Source of the DNA: Isoetes taiwanensis
Taxonomy: Eukaryota > Streptophyta > Lycopodiopsida > Isoetales > Isoetaceae
Assembly: GCA_021234155.1 (NCBI GenBank)
Contig: JAJEKV010000145.1
Span: 558,001-622,000, forward strand
Reading direction: 5' to 3'
Length of the DNA stretch: 64,000 nucleotides
Shown here: piece after piece, positions 41,784-52,738 of the stretch
Layout of the letters: every line of letters starts with the position of its first letter
How positions within the stretch are numbered: position 1 is the stretch's first letter
The notes under the pieces: model-generated
The model's database searches: none
What the model was told of the DNA's origin: nothing
What the model saw: the letters and a program-made list of their open reading frames with translations, nothing else
Translations under genes and position numbers: made by a program

Positions 41784-42239
41784 AACAATCAACACACAAC
41801 TACCATTGACATTATCAACACAAACCATTGCATTTAACACATTTAAATTAAAACCCCCCTTAAACCCCCTTTGGTTTGAGTGCATATTCACACGGGGGGT
41901 TATGTAGGGCAGCGAGAGCCCCAAAAATATATTTACAATACATGTACAAAATTAACACCATTAAGTACATTTTCTCAAATCTTATAGTATTTTGTAAACT
42001 TTAATATACAGTATACAAAAACTTGTACATGCATACCCCACAAACGAGGATCGCTATTTACGGTCCAGATCTTGGAATAAAAGGCAAATATGCCCATCCG
42101 ACAGCTCTCGTTGCCCGAAGTAACCCCCCGCGTGAATATGCACCCAAACCAAAGGGGGTTTAAGGGGGATTTTAATTTAAATGTGTTAAATGCAATGGTT
42201 TGTGTTGATAATGTCAATGGTAGTTGTGTGTTGATGGTT
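41784..42239. mobile_element. Foldback element with 137-bp inverted arms
   Basis: The left arm (41784-41920) and right arm (42103-42239) are inverted copies at about 88-90% by eye, e.g. TTAAACCCCCTTTGGTTTG against its complement near 42150, around a 182-bp AT-rich centre. The arms give the same peptide (NQRGFKG.FNLNVLNAMVCV) on opposite strands, which is a by-product. No transposase is present. A foldback or long-TIR MITE is the best label; no clear target duplication was identified. Confidence 0.8.
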
Positions 42240-42700
42240 CTTCATCAACGTCTCATCGGCACTTCCTTTTCTCTCTCAGCAGTACCTTATTCTCTATTCT
42301 TTGAAACCCACCCTTCCCCCCTTAATTTTTTAATGTATTTGTCGCCTGGCACGCGTGACCAGCCCTCTATTTGAAGAGGTTTTTGTTTTGTTGTTAAGTG
42401 GCATGGGTGATCTGCCCCTCCACTTTGGGAGGTTTGTTTTGTCACATTTGTTCTAGTGTTAGTGATGTGCAGGTACAGGTTGGCAAGCGGCAGCAGCTTC
42501 GACTTCTCCATTCGTGGGTTTTTAGGGAGCGAATTCTCAGCCTTACGTTTGTCCAAGCTCCTTGCCGAAGGCTTATCACTAGGGTTTTTTCCTCGAAAAC
42601 CCGAAAGGGCAGGGTTTTTTAATCCCGGTGATAAGCTTTTGGCAGGTACACAAACCAAACATCTATTAGCATTGTATTTCATGGGGTCCAAGTTGTATAA
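42240..42700 (+). mobile_element. Diverged LINE-A-like 3' UTR
   Basis: Contains the LINE-A hairpin motif (ggttttttcctcgaaaaccc ... gggttttttaatccc, 42586-42630) bounded by an inverted repeat CTTATCAC/GTGATAAG. It lacks the gtcccatagaccg end and tail. Both strands are open for about 110-130 codons over this stretch without any recognisable protein. Confidence 0.5.
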
Positions 42701-43317
42701 TTGGACATTCCCTTTATTTTTCTTCGTGGGTAGTTCGCATGTGTGCGGCTACCCACTATCCACCATTGTAGAAAATCTGGTGAGATGAATGAGAACCTAT
42801 CTATGGAGGCTTTGTCGTTTTCATGCGAGCCCCATTCTAGAATAGAAGTAAAAATGCTAAAACCCCAGTGAATTATTACTAAAACCCATGGCAAAGGCTC
42901 ACTTGCTAGTTCCAGGAAATCACATAAAACTTGAACCAATGTTGTCCAAATCTGCATTTTCATTAGAGCAGAAAGTGTCATGCTAAACTTCAATTCTTGG
43001 AACACAAACATAGCATTTCTCTTATGTTAAAAGGATGCATTTTTTTGATGCACATGATCCTTCATGGGAAACTGCATGAGTCTAAGCAAATCATAAGCCA
43101 ATTTAATGGTTAAGTAACATGGCATCCACGGCATAGCATTGTGTTGTAATGTATACCACCATTGTCTTGGGATTTGAAAGGTTGCAGAAGTTAACAATAA
43201 GGGTTTCTTTTATCAAATGCATGCTACCACTTTTATCTTAATTCCAAGTCTTCATAAGCAAAACAATTCATCTGTCTGGTTGCTACAATAAGCAAAGCTG
43301 CATGCCAAATGTTCATT
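42701..43317. other. AT-rich spacer
   Basis: No recognised gene. The flank of the copia insertion (ATAGG) is at its right edge. Confidence 0.5.
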
Positions 43318-43322
43318 ATAGG

Positions 43323-43521
43323 TGTTAGACATTTACTATATCACATTGTTATGATGACTCAGCATAGTATGCCACCTATTGTGCTGACATGGCATCCTAC
43401 TATAAATGTCATAGTCAGCTTAGAGTAGTGGTTCTTCTGTGTGGCATTCTGAGAGAGCTGACGCTCCATTTTCCTTTGTTGTCTCTATTTCCTTCAATAC
43501 ATTGAATTCAATAGACTTTCA
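43323..43521 (+). repeat. copia 5' LTR
   Basis: 199 bp, TG...CA. A possible TATA-like ctataaatg is at about 43401-43410 (the same in the 3' LTR), which would be its promoter. Confidence 0.95.
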
Positions 43522-44012
43522 TGGTATCAGAGCCTGATTGGAGGAGAGAGTCAGCATTGATTTGGAGCTGGATTCTTCTAAAAATGGGTCGAAATTGCTG
43601 GTGCTTGTGATCAAGACCAGGATTTCTTGAATCAGAAGAACGGTGATTAGTTTTTGCCGGATCTGCAAGAACAAGGGTTTCGAGACGGTTTTTGTCTCAA
43701 GAACAAGGGTTTTGAGACGTTTTTGTCTCAGAGTTGCCGGATTGTGCCGGATTGGTCCGGATTCTGTTTGATCGACGCCGAATTTTGTCACGTCGAATTT
43801 CTTCATTGTTTTTTCATTGACGTTTACACTTCACGTCGGATTCTTCACACTTCACGTCGGATTCTTCACGACGGATTCTTCACGTCGGAATTTCCTGAGG
43901 ATTTGCAAGTTTATCACTGCACTTCTCTTTTTCCATAATTTCTCACAGATCAGTGATCTTTTTCGCAAGATTCACTGGATCTAATTGCTTTCTCTATTCT
44001 CTGATCTTCACA

Positions 44013-44943
44013 ATGGCAGTTAGTCAAGATCCATGGAAATATTTCCAAATCCAAAATTATAGATGGGGACAATTATTTTACTTGGAAAGATGCCTTTCAA
44101 ACAAACTTGAATCTCAAAGATCTGGGTGATGTTCTTGAGAACACCTGGAATCCTCTCACTCCAGCAGAACTGAAGAAGGATTTCTATGCTCTAAATCACG
44201 TAAGGGCATGTATTTCTCCAAAGTTTATGAGAGATATAAGAGATTGCAAGGCTTTCAAGAAGGCTTACGAATTTCTTCAAACTACATGTGTTCATAAGGG
44301 AGATGGCAAACAATTATCTCTACAAGGCAAAATGGATAACCTCAGATTGGCTGATTGTGCAAATATGAGGGATTATTTACAACAGTTGAAGGCCTTACAA
44401 GAGAAGTACTTTGGAGCTGGTGGTCAAATGGATGAAATCAAGCTAATCTTGTATGCTTTGAATGGATTATCAGCAGAATATCAACATGTCAAACAATTTT
44501 ATACATTGCATCCAAAAATCCATACCATCTTTCATCAATTACAGCAGCAATTATATGATGCTGAACTCGAGTGCAAGAAGTTGTCCCAGCAAGAAGCAGC
44601 ACATTATTCCAAGGTTAAGTCTACTTCTACCACTTCCAATCAATTTCAGAAAAAGTCTACCTCTGGATCTGAGTCTAATTCTAGCAAAGAGCCATTTACT
44701 TGCTGGTATTGTGGTGTAAAAGGTCATATGAAACGTAACTGCAGAAAACTCAAGAGAGAATTTGTCCAATTTTGCAAAGATAAGCCATCTCCTCATGCTC
44801 CATCACCCGAAATTGTTTCTCCACCTGAAGTTGCTGCCCATGTTTCTCATATTGATATTGATATACTGGAAAGGCAATTCCTCAACCTTGTTACGGAAAA
44901 TTTAGCAAGTGATGATGTTTGGTTAGTTGATTCGAGCTACTAA
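44013..44943 (+). pseudogene. copia gag
   Basis: A plausible ATG is at 44013 (MAVSQDPWKYF), with a one-base shift at about 44045-44050 before the main frame (DGDNYFTWKDAFQTNLNLKD). The body from 44107 has the UBN2-type gag helices (LQGKMDNLRLADCANMRDYL, LKALQEKYFGAGGQMDE) and the CCHC knuckle CWYCGVKGHMKRNC at about 44701-44742. The end, DDVWLVDS, is the start of the protease; the active-site D-S-G-A-T is broken by a short deletion (gattcgagctactaa), giving a stop. Confidence 0.9.
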
Positions 44944-45240
44944 GCATCTTGTTTGAAATTTCGGCCGTCTTTTCAGACTTTAAAGTCTTATGATAAGACT
45001 TTAGTCGAATGGCGATGGGACTTTGAAGAAACATCAGTTTGGCAAAGGTACTAGTCTTCCTACGCATTTGCCTCACTTTCAAATTGGAGGATGTGATATT
45101 AGTACCGGATTACTTGTCAATTTGCTAAGTGTTAGTGAATTTGATAAGAAATTGGGGTCACAAGAAGATCGTTCAAAGGGGATTTGTTCACATTCTTCAA
45201 AAAAATCCACTGGTTTACATTGATCTTCAAAAACTTGGAC
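44925..45240 (+). pseudogene. copia protease remnant
   Basis: After the broken DSGAT site (44929-44945), worn protease sequence is readable across frames: THLPHFQIGG and ISTGLLVNLLSVSEF. The latter is the LNLLSVS block that marks the protease end in copia elements. Two frames are needed, so it is inactive. Confidence 0.75.
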
Positions 45241-46208
45241 CTATTGCACAAGGAATTCTTAACTCAGATGGGCTATATATGCTGCAAAAGAAATCTCTAA
45301 CCAACGATTCAGCAAGTTCATATACAGCATCAGTCTCTAGTACTCAAGAATCTCTATGGCATGCACGATATGGACATATGGGTATCTCAGCCTTAGCAAC
45401 AACATCCAAACATCAAATAGTAAATGGATTACCACTTCTTAAAGAACATGACTTAAAATGTTCAGCCTGCAGTCTTGGAAAGCAAGTTCAAGCATCTTTT
45501 CCAGACTATGCTCAATTTCGTGCCATGTTGCCCCTTCAATTGATTCATTCGGATATATGCTACTTACCACTTGAGTCACTATCGGGCAGCAGGTACTTTG
45601 TCATATTTGTTGATGACTTTAGTAGATATACGTGGATATATCCAATCACATTTAAGTCTCAAGTATTCTCCATTTACAAAAATTTCAGTAAGCTTGTGGA
45701 AAATGAATTTTCTACAACAATCAAGGCATTAAGGTCTGACAATGCCAAAGAATACTTATCTCAAGAATTTGAAGATTATCTGAAATCCAAAGGAGTACAC
45801 AGGGAGTTGATTGTCCCATATGCACATCCTCAAAACGGAGTTGCTGAGCGCAAAAACAGAACTATTATGGCTCTCACTCGGAGTATGCTGAAGCACAAAC
45901 AATTACCACCTGTTTTTTGGGCTGAAGCTGCTGTCACTGCAGTATATAACTCCAATAGAGTGCCAACCAAGTCTTTATTGCTAAAAACACCTTTTGAGGT
46001 TTTATATGGTCGTAAACCTGATGTCTCTCATTTTAAGATATTTGGCTGCCTGGGCTATGCTGCATTCCCTCGTGAGATATTACAGAAGAATGGCAAACTG
46101 TCTGACAGGTCTCTCAAGGTCATATTTATAGGATATACAACCAATATGAAAGCATGGCGGTGTTATGATCCTATCTCAAAGAGAGTTTTTGCTTCGCGAA
46201 AAGTATGA
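45129..46208 (+). pseudogene. copia integrase (open)
   Basis: A 359-residue open frame. GAG_pre-integrase zinc-binding part: LWHARYGHMG ... LKCSACSLGKQ (H-x-H/C-x2-C). DDE core: LIHSDICYLP, IKALRSDNAKEYLS, and SKGVHRELIVPYAHPQNGVA with ERKNRT following, giving D-D-E. FKIFGCLGYAAFPRE and LKVIFIGYTTNMKAWRCYDP form the C-terminal region. All three catalytic acids are present. The frame ends at a TGA before the linker and RT. Confidence 0.9.
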
Positions 46209-46985
46209 TTTTTGTGGAGGATGCAGTCTATTCATCAGATTTTTATCAGCTAGATAAGACAGATTATGACAAAGTTATTTGCAATCTCTTGGATGACCAT
46301 TACTCTCAGGTTACATCTCGGCCACTTACTATCGAACCATCTATCAGTTCCTCCTCAAAAACAGTGATTCTTCCATTAAGTTCAGATGTTCAAATTGCCC
46401 CAACAATCTCCAGTGCTTATGACGATTTTGTACCCACTGATTATGTTGAACCTGCTATATCTCCTGCTATATCTGAAGATGTTGAACCTAGTGTTGATTT
46501 TCAAAGTACTGCCGATCACCTTTCTGCTGTACTACCACGCAGGTCTGCTCGAATAGCCTCTTTACAATGTTCCAGTAATGCAAATTATATATTCTGTAAT
46601 TATGCATTGATGGCTAAGGTATTTACATGAACGTGATCCTCTTACCTATTCTCAAGCAGCAAAACATGCTCACTGGCAGCAAGCTATGAAAGAAGAATTG
46701 TCCATGCTTTCTAAGCAAGGAACTTGGGAACTAGTTATAAAACCAGCAGATCACAATATTATTGGAGCCAAGTGGATCTTTCGTACGAAATATCACTCAG
46801 ATGGCACACTATCTAGACTGGTAGCTAAAGGGTACACACAAGAGGAAGGTTTTGATTACAACGAAGTATTTGCACCGGTGGTAAGATTGGACACTATGCG
46901 AGCTGTTATCTCTTTGGCAGCACAGAAAAGTTGGCCCATCTATCAAATGGATTTCAAATCTGCATTTCTAAATGGAGATCTATAA
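46205..46985 (+). pseudogene. copia integrase-RT linker and RT N-terminus
   Basis: 46205-46630 is the Ser/Pro-rich linker ending LPRRSARIASLQCSSNANYI. After a frame change near 46625, 46686-46985 starts RT: LVIKPADHNIIGAKWIFRTK, RLVAKGYTQEEGFDYNEVFA, PVVRLDTMRAVISLAAQ and IYQMDFKSAFLNGDL with the first catalytic Asp. A TAA at 46983 interrupts it after GDL. Confidence 0.88.
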
Positions 46986-48198
46986 GAAGAATCAGATATG
47001 CAAAGCACCACCTGGATTTGTAGATCAAAATCAACCTAATTATGTTTGCAAGCTCAAGAAAAGTATCTATGGCTTGAAACAAGCACCACGCTGTTGGAAT
47101 ATGAAGATCAATACATTCATTATGGATATGGAGTACCAAAGTTCAAGAGCAGATCCAAATTTATATTTCAAGTTTCAAGGGGATTTGGTTTCTATAATAC
47201 TCTTGTATGTGGATGACACGATTATGACGGGGGATGCCGCTGATCTTAACCTTTCTACAAAACATCTTCTTAAAAATCATTTTGAGGTTACAGATCTAGG
47301 GCTCATGCACTATTGTCTTGGAATAGAAGTCCGGCAAATCATCATACGTATCTCAATTGTCTCAACAAAAATACCTCTCTCGAAATTTTGGAGAAATTCC
47401 ATATGGCGATCGCAATACATCTCCAACACCATCCGACTTGGGTCAAAAGCTAGTATTAGAGCTTGCGGGAAGAAGATATGGATTCTACATTATATAAACA
47501 ATTAGTTGGAGCACTCCTCTATCTTTGTACTACTCGACCTGATATTGTCTATGCCGTTGGAGTCTTGTCTCGCTTTATGACACGTCCCAAACAATCACAT
47601 TGGAAGGCAGCAAAGCGTGTGCCGATATCTAAAAGGCACCGCCACGATGGTCTACACTACACTAAAGTGCTTAATCCACAACTTATCCTTTATTCCGATT
47701 CGGACATGGCCTCCACCGATATTGACTCTAGAAAATGTCTCACGCTATCTTTCCTTCTTTGGTGATAATCCTATCACCGGAAGTCCCAAAAACAAGACTC
47801 TAACAAAGATAGTACCACCAAGCGTAAATTAAAGCCCTTACTCTCACAATGCAGAAATGTTGTGGTTAGTTCATTTATTTGAAGATCTTGGCATTCTAAC
47901 CACATCAAAAAAGATATCTTGTGACAATCTTGGAGCAATACAACATGCGAAGGACTATCGCCTTCATTTACAAATCAAGCACATGGACATCAAACTCTGT
48001 TTTGTTCGAGAACAGCTGCAGAATAAGTTACTTACACTTTTCTACTGTTCTACTAAGGATCAGCGTGATGACGGTTTCACTAAGGGTTTTACAGGCAGCA
48101 ATTTCTGCAATATGAAAAATTTCTTACATGTTGCACCTGTGGCTCATTCCCAGGGGGGGAATAAAAACCTTTTAAGGTTCTTTTTTGTTAGGATTTAG
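46972..48198 (+). pseudogene. copia RT C-terminus and RNase H
   Basis: 46972-47505 has CKAPPGFVDQNQPNYVCKLK, KSIYGLKQAPRCWN and IILLYVDDTIMTG with the YVDD catalytic pair at about 47206. A shift follows near 47460: QLVGALLYLCTTRPDIVYAV then LSRFMTRPKQSHWKAAKR, with RNase H fragments ILYSDSDMASTDIDSRK, LHLQIKHMDIKLCFVREQL and STKDQRDDGFTKGFTGSNF. At least three frame changes. RNase H degrades the RNA template. Confidence 0.85.
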
Positions 48199-48232
48199 AT
48201 TTCATTTCAGCTATGCTGGTCATCAGGGGGGA

Positions 48233-48428
48233 TGTTAGACATTTACTATATCACATTGTTATGATGACTCAGCATAGTATGCCACCTATTGTGCTGACAT
48301 GGCATCCTACTATAAATGTCATAGTCATCTTAGAGTAGTGGTTCTTCTCTGTAGCATTCTGAGAGAGCTGACACTCCATTTTCCTTTGTCTCTATTTCCT
48401 TCAATACATTGAATTCAATAGACTTTCA
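48233..48428 (+). repeat. copia 3' LTR
   Basis: 196 bp, about 97% identical by eye to the 5' LTR; it lacks a 3-base gtt near its end. Confidence 0.95.
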
Positions 48429-48433
48429 ATAGG

Positions 48434-48780
48434 AACAACATGACTTAAGTAAGAGATATTGGTTTCAGCATGCAAAATGCAGCATCCATATAAAAAACCT
48501 ATAGACGGTTATTTGAAAAACTTTTAGGCTTTCTTGATCCCAAATGTCCACATAATTCAAAACATATCCATATTTACATCTAGGTAGTAATATCTTGCTA
48601 TTGCAATCTCTATGCAATCTTCTGATATCTTGTCACTTTCATTCCTTGAGAATTAAAAGTGGCAAGTATGGATTGATAAATATTTAGAATGGAAGTAAAT
48701 TTTTGAGTGCCAAACATAAATAGCCACCTTCATCTTACCATTTAACACTCTGCACCTAGATAATTGAAGCTAATAATAAG
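48434..48780. other. Spacer right of the copia element
   Basis: The AT-rich sequence that the copia element split. No gene recognised. Confidence 0.5.
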
Positions 48781-48781
48781 C

Positions 48782-48823
48782 ATTTTTTTTTTTTTGAAGG
48801 AAAGAAAATTTTTATTAAAAGAT
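48782..48823 (-). mobile_element. L1 3' end fragment
   Basis: Read on the minus strand, TTTTAATAAAAATTTTC followed by TTTCCTTC and a poly(A) run: the same L1-type end as at 36.2 kb. It directly abuts the tail of LINE A copy 2. Confidence 0.6.
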
Positions 48824-49000
48824 AGGAAGGAAGGAAGGAAGGAAGGAAGTTTATTTTAACGTCCACGGAGGCCAGAGGCCTATGAGACGGTACATGCAGA
48901 ACAGCAAAAAGCCAAAACCCCAACACCAAAACAAACAATGTAACATGCGGTAGAAACCCTACTACCAGGATGAAAAAACCCCCACTTGGGAGGAAAAACC

Positions 49001-49600
49001 CTAACAGTAGGCTCTCAAATACCATGCCCCTGAAGAGCAAGTCTGACGGCCGAAATCTGCAGGATGTAAGCTCCCAGTCGCGCTACCATAGGTGATGCGA
49101 GTAACTGATGTAGCGGTGTGTCGAGCATCTAAGATCGGTGTGCACCGCCGGGACATGGGCATATCTTTGGGCGGCAATTGGAGGGCATGGTGCTCATCCT
49201 CTATCACGCATCTCACAACACCGACATATCCTCTCCTCCCTCGGGATCCCGCGTGCCGCCATTCACCCCCAAATAACTGTTTCAATTCCTGGTAATGGGA
49301 ACCCGCCCTTATGGCAGCAATAGCTCTCCGTTTCTTCACGAGATGTGTGCTTTCAAGCACCGATGGGGTCCATGCTCAAGGCCGGGATTAATCTGGAGCG
49401 TGATAGTGCCCCCGCCTTGGGCTTTGCAAGAGTAGAGGTATCCCACATGGTGGCAGCATAGCCCGCATCCAATTGCCCATTCTCGTGCATCGAATCTCGC
49501 CGCCACCATCATCGTTGGTAATCCATAGACCACCTCCTAAACCATCCCTTACAAAGCTGCTCGTGCCATACCCTCTTCAGGCATTTGGGGGCCTGCGTTA
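49001..49600 (-). pseudogene. LINE-A ORF2 C-terminal tail, frameshifted
   Basis: Corresponds to the intact 209-residue segment of copy 4 (61239-61868). Readable pieces: KRRAIAAIRAGSHYQELKQL (GxYQ before the finger), GVVRCVIEDEHHALQLPP (the IEDE-H core of the finger) and LNPGLEHGPH-type sequence at about 49390. Cys residues are partly lost. Confidence 0.65.
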
Positions 49601-51210
49601 ACAACACGACTGTGGGGGCAAGTGATGCTCATCCATCCCATCCACCTTATGGAAGCAAGTAAGATGCCTGCGATAGCGTATCGTCAGAAAGGCCGAACCC
49701 CGCCTCATACAACAAAAATCGATACGCACGGTGTCCTTCACTCCCAAGCTATATGTCAAGAAAGCTTTCTGCACCCTTTCCAACCTATCCCACGTGTTTT
49801 TGCTAACTGCTGGGCCCCAAACCTCCACCCCATATAGCAGCACCGGCTCGACCAAAGCCCTAAACAGGTGTGCTCTCCTCGCCCAGTCACAGAGATCTAT
49901 CCCAACACGCGTTTTGCAATCGCATATAAAGCCTTCCAAACCTGACCGGCTCTCCTCTCCACACACTCATCCCACAAAGATGTTAGTAGTGAAATCAATT
50001 CCCGGATACTTGAAGCTCGCACCATCTCCACTTCCCCCACAGTCCCCCGTAATATAACCGGATAGGGTGTTGCGCGAGGACAGGATCGCGAGAAGCTTAG
50101 TTTTGTGCAAGTTCACTGTCATTCCCGTTGCCCCACAGAACCCACTGAGGGCATCCAAATGCTGCTGCATACTGCTGGCCGTGTGGGCTAGCAAAGCTAC
50201 ATCATCCGCATATAGCAACTGGCTCACAGAGGTCGCCTCAGATAATTGCACCCCGGCTCCCCATGGTGCTGCATCCACGCCTCTAAGCTATCAATGTACA
50301 ACCCAAAAGCGTTGGAGACAACGGCAGCCTTTGCTTAACTCCCATAGTGCTAGCTACCGATCTTCATAAGGCGGTCAGCAAAGAATCCCATCATAAAGCC
50401 GGTGCACCCCATTCTCGCAACCTGTGGAACTCGCAAGTCTTACAACCTCGCCACAAAGATGTCTCTGGGACGGTATCATATGCGCCTTAAAATCTACAAA
50501 AAAAGCAATACAAGTCCTCGTCACAGATTCCGCTTTGCCTCCATCAACACTCTCAAAGTGAAGATATGGTCGGCCGTGGAGTGAGCCGGGCGAAAGCCCG
50601 CCCCACCAATTGCCGCACCCCCCCCTCCTCTGCCCACTTAGTGAGTTTCTTCTCCACCACCCCGCCGGGAGCTTTGCAAACAAATGAAGCTTACCATAAT
50701 CATCCTGCAATTCGCCGCTCATCCTTATTACCGGCTTTATGCAATGTGAACAACCTTACTAACCATCCACTCGGGAGCCCCTCACTCGAGCCCCGGTTGA
50801 TGATCACCGCCGGGGGCCCTACCACGATGGGCCACCCCATTTCAACAGCTCGCCCTGCAGCCCCTGTAAATCCTTTGCCTTGCCATTCGCCCGGATGCCC
50901 GAGACCCTCGCTGGACATCCTCCCGCGAGCCGCAAAGACCTCTCCTACCTCATCCGGACCCCGGCATTAGCTCCCGGGGGTCATATAACTCCCCAAGCGG
51001 TGCATCCATTGCTCCACACTTACATTACCAGCCACCGGGCGCTTCGGTATAACACCTACGCCAAAAAGCTTTTGGCTCGCCATGAGCATATCAAACAAAG
51101 CGCCCCGGGTTTTACGCCATGTATCTCCCCTTCTTGGCTTTTAGGAAGAGCTTGTAGTCTTGCAAGGCACGTGGGTCGCGAATCGCGGATCTATGACTAA
51201 GCGCAGCTGG
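49598..51210 (-). pseudogene. LINE-A reverse transcriptase, frameshifted
   Basis: 49598-49966 has CDWARRAHLFRALVEPVLLY, GVEVWGPAVSKNTWDRLERV and QKAFLTYSLGVK. 49967-50278 has SVSQLLYADDVALLAHTASS with the YADD catalytic box intact, and GATGMTVNLHKTKLLAI. 50375-50722 holds the GFM and FVDFKAHM region (expected FVDFKAAFD) in mixed frames. Further upstream RT motifs are hard to read up to about 51.2 kb. The RT copies element RNA at the nicked target. Confidence 0.8.
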
Positions 51211-51215
51211 GCTCT

Positions 51216-52440
51216 TTAGAGCCTTGCAATCAGCATCAAACCACGGGTTCTCGGGGAAAATGCGCTGGTGTCCCTCCTGGAGGGCCCTTCACCGCAAAGG
51301 AAGTTCCCCAAGCAATGCAGCGCCGCCCTCACCGACCATGCACACCCTGCCTTGCGTGTGTAAAAGCTATCAAACCCCCAGAACTCCCCGCACCAACACA
51401 GATTCATACAGTCCCTCGCTCGATAGCGTGGGATGTATGGTAACCCTCCACGCCCCTTTTGGTGTCTCCACTATTGAGTGCTCCCAATTCACCGCGGACA
51501 TAAAGCGGGTAGTGATCCTGACAAAGCCTCCTCATCCCCCGTGCTTGTGCCAATGGAGAAGTGTGTAACCATATCAAGTGTCGCTACCGGAGCGAAGGTA
51601 ATCCAACACACCAGCTCCCCATCCCGCCTATCACTCCCGCAAGTAACACCCTCGAAAGTGTGGCCATCGCGATACCATTACAAATTACCATGTCAAAAAC
51701 CCGGGCAGAGCTGGACCAGTTGCCCCGCCAAATGGTCTAGCCACCATATCCCGAGTGCCGTATGCTGAATAGCGGCCTCAAGCCAAAGCGGATCAGCATT
51801 AGCGCCACCTTTGAAGGTCACCGACCAGAATCGCGTCGCATTTGAGCATTGAAATCTCCTAGCAAAAACACTTGTCCCCGCTGCCTATAGCGGTCTATGT
51901 CATCATACGCCTCCCTATACGGCATCCGACATCCGGTTCCGATCATGTACCGGTAGAACTTAGAGCCCCGCATGGGGAATGTAGCAAACTAGCAAGAAAC
52001 AATGGGACATGACCAGGCTCTAATACCATTACCCACATGTAGCGGTTAAATGCATCAGACTTCCGTGTGATCTTGCATGCTAAGGCGCCCCTAAAGTAGC
52101 AAGCCACTCCACCGCATTCGGCTGCCGCCATGGCGCCATTAGCAAGTGAGAAATGCCGATATCCTCGAATGTCCGGCAATCGATGCCCTTCATACTCCCA
52201 TGTCCTCCGGCAGAAGACGATGTCCATGTCCGCCGCGATCCCATCTGCCAGTGCTTCTCGCCACCTGAAGCCCCTACAATTCCGTGAAACAATGCTAAGA
52301 CACTTTCCCTATGCCGATCATGGGGCCGTGGACCCATCCGAGTGCCCGAGGGACGCCGCCGTGGTTGGAATAACTCGGCAGCCTCGGCCGATGGGACCCC
52401 GATGGATGTGCCGCAGCTTGTGGAAGGCCTCAATCCTCCC
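51216..52440 (-). pseudogene. LINE-A endonuclease, frameshifted
   Basis: 51943-52227 reads MDIVFCRRTWEYEGHRLPDI then RGYRHFSLANGAMAAAECGG and VACYFRGALACKIT, matching the start of LINE EEP endonucleases (DIVFLQETWE...GGVAxYxR), though the catalytic Glu of QET is lost (RRT). GQVFLLGDFNA-like sequence is read on the minus strand at about 51860-51880. A 216-codon open frame on the plus strand over this stretch is a shadow. Confidence 0.7.
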
Positions 52441-52738
52441 TCTCCCCTCGCCCGTTCGCCGATGTTCCCGGACCGCTTCCCTCGCGCGATGCAAATGTTT
52501 CAGGGAATGCCGCCTCCAGAATCGTGCCGGACGAGGAGGCACATATACCTTCATCTTGCCATTAACCAAACCAGCAGCCCCTCCAGCTTTTGTCGATCTC
52601 TCTTATCTTGACCAACTCTTGGCTTCTTTCCCCGTTGTTGCAAGTGGCGAGATCCAGATCCGTGTATATGGACGCACCTTTCAAGCGACCGGGAGGTGCA
52701 ACAACAAAGATTTTGCCTCCCAATCCAAGACTGCAAAC

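Larger units (their letters stand above)
43318..48433 (+). mobile_element. Ty1/copia retrotransposon, complete ends, damaged coding
   Basis: LTRs at 43323-43521 and 48233-48428 begin TGTTAGAC and end CTTTCA, and the 5-bp duplication ATAGG is at 43318-43322 and 48429-48433. The primer-binding site TGGTATCAGAGC (43522-43533) matches initiator Met tRNA, and a G-rich polypurine tract ends at 48232. The internal order gag, protease, integrase, RT, RNase H is that of copia. The LTRs differ at roughly five substitutions and one 3-base indel, so the insertion is fairly young, yet it has frameshifts in gag start, protease, between integrase and RT, and in RT/RNase H. Confidence 0.96.

Noticed and set aside
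41730-42374. Related peptides (FNLNVLNAMVCVDN) from three ORFs
   Set aside because: They are the two inverted arms of the foldback read on opposite strands, so the similarity is of DNA origin.
42287-42691. 134-codon minus-strand ORF in the LINE-A-like 3' UTR
   Set aside because: No recognisable motif, the plus strand is open as well, and the position matches a LINE 3' UTR.
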